Source: Microvelia longipes
Lineage: Eukaryota > Arthropoda > Insecta > Hemiptera > Veliidae
NCBI GenBank assembly: GCA_018340805.1
Contig: JACMZG010001914.1
Coordinates: 43,839,095 to 43,903,094, forward strand
Direction: 5' to 3'
Length of the DNA: 64,000 nucleotides
Part shown: piece after piece, positions 58,961-64,000 of the stretch
How positions within the stretch are numbered: the stretch's first letter is position 1
Layout: each line of letters begins with the position of its first letter
Program-made: the position numbers and the translations under genes
Notes under the pieces: model-generated
Told to the model about the DNA's origin: nothing
What the model saw: only the letters and a program-made list of their open reading frames with translations
Database searches by the model: none

Positions 58961-60076
58961 CTAATTCTTGATAAGCGAGCGAAGCCAGCGATAAATTTGG
59001 AAAACTACGACAGTAATCATCAATATAAAAATCATTTTTATATATGCTAAAGCATTAGGCCATAATTCGGCAGAGTCCATGGCTAACTGTATTAAAGTCC
59101 TTTGCGCTAGATATGGAGAAGGTTTGACACCGAAAGTTACAGTATTTAGAGTATAAACAGCTACACATTCGTCTGGAGAAAATCTCCAGAGAAATTTTTG
59201 ATATTTACGGTGCTCCTCGTTTATCAGTATCTGCAGAAACATCTGCTTTAAGTCAGCGGTTACGGCGATTTCATAAGCGCGAAATCTCAATAAAAGAGAG
59301 CGTAGGTCGGTATGAAGTTTAGGTCCCGTGTATAAAACATCATTTAGCGATAAACCTGATGAAGTGGGGGCGCTAGCGTTCCAAACAACGCGTAATTTCA
59401 TGGAAATACTATCAGGTTTCAGAACATGGTGATGGGGTAAAAAACAACCCTCATCAGAGCTATCTAAACAGAGCGATATATGACCTAAATTTAAATGATC
59501 TTGAATAAAAGAATGATATTGTTCTTTAATATTAGGTTGTAGATCTAAGCGTTTTTCTAGAGATAAAAAACATTGCATGGCCTTAAACCAAGAGCTTCCT
59601 AAGTCAGTAGGAGGTCGTTTAAACGGTAAAGCTACAGAATAACGACCATCAGCGTGTCTTGAAACAGAGCGCGTAAAAATATTTTCACATTCATGGTCAG
59701 ATGACAAAATCGAAGGAGTAAAAGCGTTATTGGGAATATCTTCCAAATCCCAAAATTTAGAAACAAGTTTTTCTAAATTAGAATCTTTATCTTCTAGAAG
59801 AGTGCAGTAAGTGCAAGTGTTATTAAGTGGCAAGACGTCAGAGGCTTGCCCCATAAGAATGTATCCAAGACAAGACCTGAGCGCGACCGGAGCGTCTTTA
59901 GGGCCATAAATATTACCTGCGTTTAGTAGATAAGGAAAAATCGATGCCCCTAAAATTAAATGTATTTCACTAGGAGTATCATAGTTATCATCGGCTAATA
60001 TTAGACCTTCTAAATGGGAAAATACATTTTGAGTAACAACAGAAGCACTAGGTAAGACACCCGTAACCTCGTCCAA
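58961..60076 (-). CDS. BEL reverse transcriptase region, copy 2 (371 codons open)
   Basis: Open from DEVTGVLPSASVVTQNVFSH through NASAPTSSGLSLNDVLY, TADLKQMFLQI and FGVKPSPYLAQRTL. It then runs out of frame just before the YIDD motif, which sits in the +1 frame around 59020-59040. The three single-base breaks seen in copy 1 are absent. The initial ATG-like start is not the true start: the segment is part of a longer gag-pol polyprotein. Confidence 0.9.
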   Translation of the reverse strand: MDEVTGVLPSASVVTQNVFSHLEGLILADDNYDTPSEIHLILGASIFPYLLNAGNIYGPKDAPVALRSCLGYILMGQASDVLPLNNTCTYCTLLEDKDSNLEKLVSKFWDLEDIPNNAFTPSILSSDHECENIFTRSVSRHADGRYSVALPFKRPPTDLGSSWFKAMQCFLSLEKRLDLQPNIKEQYHSFIQDHLNLGHISLCLDSSDEGCFLPHHHVLKPDSISMKLRVVWNASAPTSSGLSLNDVLYTGPKLHTDLRSLLLRFRAYEIAVTADLKQMFLQILINEEHRKYQKFLWRFSPDECVAVYTLNTVTFGVKPSPYLAQRTLIQLAMDSAELWPNALAYIKMIFILMITVVVFQIYRWLRSLIKN

Positions 60077-60106
60077 ACTAGAGCGTCAACGGTAAAACTA
60101 TGTTTA

Positions 60107-60412
60107 TTATCTAAGCGAGAAAAAAAAGTAAAGCGAGTAGAAATTTTTAATTGGATGCTTCACAGAACCAACACCCAAAATATATGTATCTATTTTTCTT
60201 TTTCTAAGTCCTAACTTATCACAACATTCTGTAGTAATAATATTAGATTGACTTGCAGAATCAAGCAGAGCGCGTAGCGTGTGAGTTTGTTGATTATTAT
60301 CTTTCACCAAAACTTTAGCGGTTGAAAGTAATACGGAGGTTTTATTATTTGATTTATTAGGATTATGAGAGGAACAAGATATTGAGGCACTATTGCTATC
60401 AGAATGAGGCAT
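60107..60412 (-). pseudogene. BEL aspartic protease region, copy 2
   Basis: Continuous over 101 codons from MPHSDSNSAS to VKHPIKNFYSL, including the LLDSASQSNIIT active-site motif. The break near 60130 before the RT frame is in an A-run. Confidence 0.82.
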
Positions 60413-60499
60413 GGTTTGAACTTCAGCGGTAGTTAAAACAGTAACCGAAGGTTCATTAGTTGTAGTTTCACTAGAAGGTTTACTCTCACTTACGATAGA

Positions 60500-61781
60500 T
60501 TACATTGTGAACTACTTGTGCAAATGTGATAAACAATTTAGGCAGAAGCCTTTTTGCTTGACGAGCGATAGTCTATCGTGAGTTTTCATTTTCTTAAACT
60601 CTGGACAAAAATATAAGCCAGGCTGTTCTTTAAAACAGACCTGACATATTTTAAAGCCGTTATTACATGTAAAGAGTGGGACGGTCTAATGGAATTAGTA
60701 TTAAAATAATTAGGCTTTTTACTATTATTATTAAAAGTAGGGGTAGAGCCTTGATTTTTATTAGCAGGTTGCCTAGCAAGAAGTTTAGCGTGTTCCCTTA
60801 AAAATGAGACAAGTTGAGTAAAAGTAGGAATTTTATCTAAGTTTGATTGACTCGGCGTTCTATGATTAGGCGTAGTAGAATCAGAACGGTTAGAGATATT
60901 TGAGAAGCTGTAAGAGATATAGAATTTTCAAACTGACGTACCGTGTCGGGATGCAAACGAGATAAGGCTAAATGAAATAATAAATAATCAGAATGGTCAG
61001 GTAATTTTATATTAAGATAAGCTTTAGCGGGAGAAACAAAGCCTTGTAAGAAAGCATCTAAGCTAGAAGCTTCCTTATGAGGCTGCTTAAACTGAAGTAG
61101 ATTATCGACGTATGAAGATGCTAAGATACGAGGGTCTTCATATCGTTCTATTAAAGCTTCCCATATGACAGAAAAATCTTCCTGAACTCCAGGTAGTTCG
61201 GTGATAAAACATTTCGCTTTATCTTTAAGAGCTTCTTTTAAAAAATAAATCTTTTGACTATCAAGTAAATTAGGATCATCACATATAACCGCTTTGAAAG
61301 TTTGATACCAAAGTGGCCATTCTTGTGGCTTCCCATTAAAAGTAGGTATAGGGAAGTCCGGAAGTTTAATTTTGGAAACAAGTCCTTTGTTATGATTATT
61401 AGCGTTACTGCTATTAGAAATATTAGCAGAAAGATTAGCGGCATCTAATTCTGACAGTTTAGCTTTAACATGAGTGTATAAATCATCAAATGAGTTGATT
61501 GATTGATAATTAACAACATAAGCATCATTTAGATCTAAATTTAATGAATTAATATTCTCTACGACTTCATAATATTCTATCTCAGTGTCTGGGAGTCTGA
61601 CACAGCGAGCACGAAACAACAGAATATTAGATTCGACGTTTAAACTTTGAATTAAATCAAAGGCCTTTTGCATACGCAAATATAAAGTCTCGCGTTTGGC
61701 TTCTAATAATTTGAGGCGTTTTTTAGCACTCCTAGCCGAGCCAGGCGACAGTGGCTCTTCTTCACGAGGCATTATAAACAA
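60500..61781 (-). pseudogene. BEL gag-like protein, copy 2 (frameshifted)
   Basis: ATG at 61781 opens 314 codons colinear with copy 1, then a 1-base loss in a T-run near 60900 shifts the frame before the zinc knuckles. A further change near 60510 destroys the second knuckle. A 3-base deletion near 61070 keeps frame and looks like a real allelic difference. Confidence 0.87.
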
Positions 61782-62200
61782 CTTCTAAAAATGAATAAGA
61801 TTTAAAACAAAGAAAAATGGCGAAAAATAAAAATAGGCGAGTGACGTCTTGTTTTAAGAGCTGATCGAACAGATTTCGAATATAGCAAAAATAAAAATTG
61901 TCGAAAAAGCTTTACCTTAGCAAAAGCGCCGTAAAGAATTAGATAAATTCATTTAAGTATATAATAAGGAAGAAATTAGCGGTAATGTTGACATAAATCA
62001 TATGACTTATCAAAACAAAGGCGAGATTAAATACGTAACTAGAGGGAGTAGTATCGAGGAAAACTCTCCCCTCCCTGACTAGATACAGCGCAAGTAAAAC
62101 AAGGATAGAAGGGTTTAATAAAATCTATAATTAGACTATATGACAATAATAATATTAGGCGCGTAAAGATTGTAATAACTGATAAGCGTGATACAAATAT

Positions 62201-62215
62201 CCGACTCGGAGGCCA
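62201..62215 (-). other. candidate tRNA primer-binding site, copy 2
   Basis: Identical to 52702-52716, with the same five-base spacing to the LTR. Confidence 0.6.
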
Positions 62216-62220
62216 AAATA

Positions 62221-62729
62221 TGTTGGGTTAGCGTAAATCGAAGGACTGTATTTTAGCGTGAGCGCTTTACTTGCCCTCAAGCACTGCGGGCGTTTTTGAG
62301 CGTGGAAACATGATACATATAATATAAGAAAATAATAAAAAGAAAGTACAGCTTACCGAAGTAATTAATCCCAAATTGAAGATGAGGCGGCAAAGTGAAG
62401 GGTGTAAAGTGTAGGGTGTATTAGCATGTATATAATGTTATATGTTTTAGGCCTGTGTAAATAAATTATTATAAAAGAAACCTGGTTTCATGAGGGTGAA
62501 ATAAAGATGAACTCAAACGGATATTTTACATTTACGGCACATTTAAATAAGCGAAACTCAAAATAAAATCTACTTCGGAATACTAATTAAAATCTGCGAG
62601 AGCGGGTGATGTTCAACAGTACAACGACAAGCGGCAAGTGCGTGTGCGTGTAGGTTTCACAAGCCCTAGCTAACCTTACTCATAGACGTACTAATATAAT
62701 TGATAAAATAAAGAAATAGATGCGGCCTA

Positions 62730-62733
<4 letters not shown>
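62221..62733 (-). repeat. BEL 5' LTR, copy 2
   Basis: 513 bp with TG...CA ends, near-identical to 52722-53232. Differences are mostly single-base length changes. Confidence 0.92.
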
Positions 62734-62773
<40 letters not shown>

Positions 62774-62779
62774 TATATA

Positions 62780-62861
<82 letters not shown>

Positions 62862-62876
62862 ATAATATATATATAT
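62734..62876. repeat. (AT)n between LTR and type B foldback, copy 2
   Basis: Counterpart of 53233-53370 with a different interruption pattern. Confidence 0.95.
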
Positions 62877-64000
62877 ACAGGGTGTACAAAATAAAACTCC
62901 CTTCCCGAAAGGAGGTGGTACTACAACTAATTTCCAACAAAAAACTTCATATTAACTACAGTCCGATTTTCAACCGTTCTCCCACAAGGTCAAGTTTTAT
63001 GATTTTAAAAAACGCGTTGACTTAACTTCATAAAATGACCAATTGTGGCTAAACTATAACTGCTAGCTTCAAAATATTGGTTTCGTTGGAAAGCTGAGAA
63101 AATTTGCTATAAGACCACTCACTTGTATTTTCAAAAACAATTTATCATAACAGCCAAAAATTTGCATGAAATCAAAAATTAGTAAAATTTTATGATTTTC
63201 CAAAAATTTTGAAGTTACTTTGATGAGAAACTAGCAAACTTGAGAACCTCTTGGTTTCAGGAAAACTACCTTGTTTACTCCTCTTTAAGTCAATACCCAT
63301 ATCATTATATGTTGATACGGTGATTTTTTCAGAAAAAGCAAAAATAGGCTCAAAAAACACGCTAAAAATGACTCTTACAGAAGTGATTTCTGTATAGTAG
63401 TCCAAGAGCCAGACGCAAAAAACGTGACCGTCTAGCCCAAAGGTTTAACCCACTAGATCGACTTATTCTGGCTTCCTGATAATGAATCAGGTGGTCTGCC
63501 GTTTCAGATAAGGGAATTTTAGCCCCGGGCCCCTTTAAAATCCGAAAAATGACCCCAAATTCTGTTTTCGCCCAATAACGGTGTTCCTATTGATTTTATC
63601 TAAAAAGTTAAAGGGTTGTTTTTTAAAGTTTATTAAATTTGTGATAAATCCATTTTTTAACCATCAAAATCGGTCCAGTAAAACCGGAGATACAAATGTT
63701 GAAAGATTACCGAAAAAACATCTAAATGCATACATTTTTGTCCAAAACGCACAAAAACCTTAAAATGTCATGTTTTTCCATATTAACATGTTTAAGAATT
63801 AGGCAGACTTAAAAATCATGCATATTCTGTTAAACTGCAGGTAATTAGAGTTGTTCTAGAGAAAGAAGTCAGCACAGCTTTATATGTGATGACTTAATGA
63901 CCGACATATAATGCTGAAAGATAGGAAAACTTGAATTTCAGAAAAATACACTTTTTTCAGCATTATATTTTATGTCGGTCATTAAGTCCATCACATATAA
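62877..64000. mobile_element. type B foldback element, copy 2, cut by window end
   Basis: Left arm and centre of the 2.1-kb palindrome, starting ACAGGGTGTACAAAATAAAA. The right arm begins near 63953 and continues beyond the window. Confidence 0.85.

Larger units (their letters stand above)
56620..62733 (-). mobile_element. BEL/Pao LTR retrotransposon, copy 2 (3' LTR lost in gap)
   Basis: Same element as 46460-53232, minus strand, with the 5' LTR at 62221-62733. The 3' LTR and polypurine tract would lie in the gap. It carries the same integrase-core deletion and the same frameshift before YIDD. Confidence 0.92.
56620..64000. repeat. second large duplication, copy 2
   Basis: Starts right after the gap and runs to the window end. 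It is almost identical to 47121-54492, with scattered 1-base indels and a few substitutions. Together with the first duplication, this makes both gaps bordered by duplicated sequence. Confidence 0.9.

Noticed and set aside
46460..62733. Endogenous retrovirus with envelope
   Set aside because: No envelope-like frame lies between integrase and the 3' LTR (46977-47147 is only ~170 bp), so it is a BEL/Pao retrotransposon without env.

Overview
The window reads as AT-rich, intron-scale, repeat-laden animal DNA, most likely arthropod and probably insect. The clues are BEL/Pao and R2-like retroelements, hAT, TA-target and pogo-like DNA transposon ends, tRNA-derived SINEs, a repeat carrying a 5S rRNA-like module, very long (AT)n tracts, and one conserved eukaryotic exon. 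There are no operons and nothing bacterial or viral in layout. The only host coding sequence I can support well is a single exon of Midasin (MDN1/Rea1) on the minus strand at 10005-10183. A 60-base exon remnant at the left edge and a 28-codon ORF at 44643 are weak candidates.

Layout. 1-628 is mostly featureless. 629-1041 is a short hAT-type element with an 8-bp target duplication. 1008-8835 and 11925-19747 are the same ~7.8 kb segment present twice. Each copy holds an R2-like LINE tail, a half foldback element (type A), a ~715-bp foldback element (type C), a second LINE tail and a 36-bp tandem repeat. Between them lie a gap of exactly 1000 N, the MDN1 exon, a small MITE, a 5S-like composite repeat and a pogo-like end. 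20-24.9 kb holds DNA transposon remnants, a SINE, a complete type A foldback and a LINE C-terminal fragment. 25-41.6 kb is dominated by minisatellites: 49 bp with CRE palindromes, 43 bp over 5.1 kb plus an inverted satellite block, 27 bp over 2.1 kb and 16 bp. SINEs and a second copy of a ~500-bp MITE are interspersed. 42-46 kb is sparse, with a decayed Ty3/gypsy-like RT trace, a short palindromic MITE and a SINE with target duplications. 46460-53232 is a BEL/Pao LTR retrotransposon on the minus strand, followed by a 2.1-kb giant palindrome (type B foldback, 53371-55490). A second 1000-N gap is then followed by the same BEL element and foldback again (56620-64000).

How it fits together. Almost everything is self-propagating or decayed repeat DNA. 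Both N gaps are flanked by near-identical sequence whose copies differ largely in homopolymer and AT-run lengths. This points to unresolved haplotypes or false duplication in a long-read assembly, so the coding frames here are not trustworthy at base level. The points most worth following are: a superfamily of long-palindrome elements that sit in (TA)n and share ordered internal blocks; BEL/Pao copies that both lack the middle of the integrase catalytic core; a 49-bp array with 12 perfect TGACGTCA palindromes; and a 5S-containing composite repeat that appears to carry the 43-bp minisatellite.
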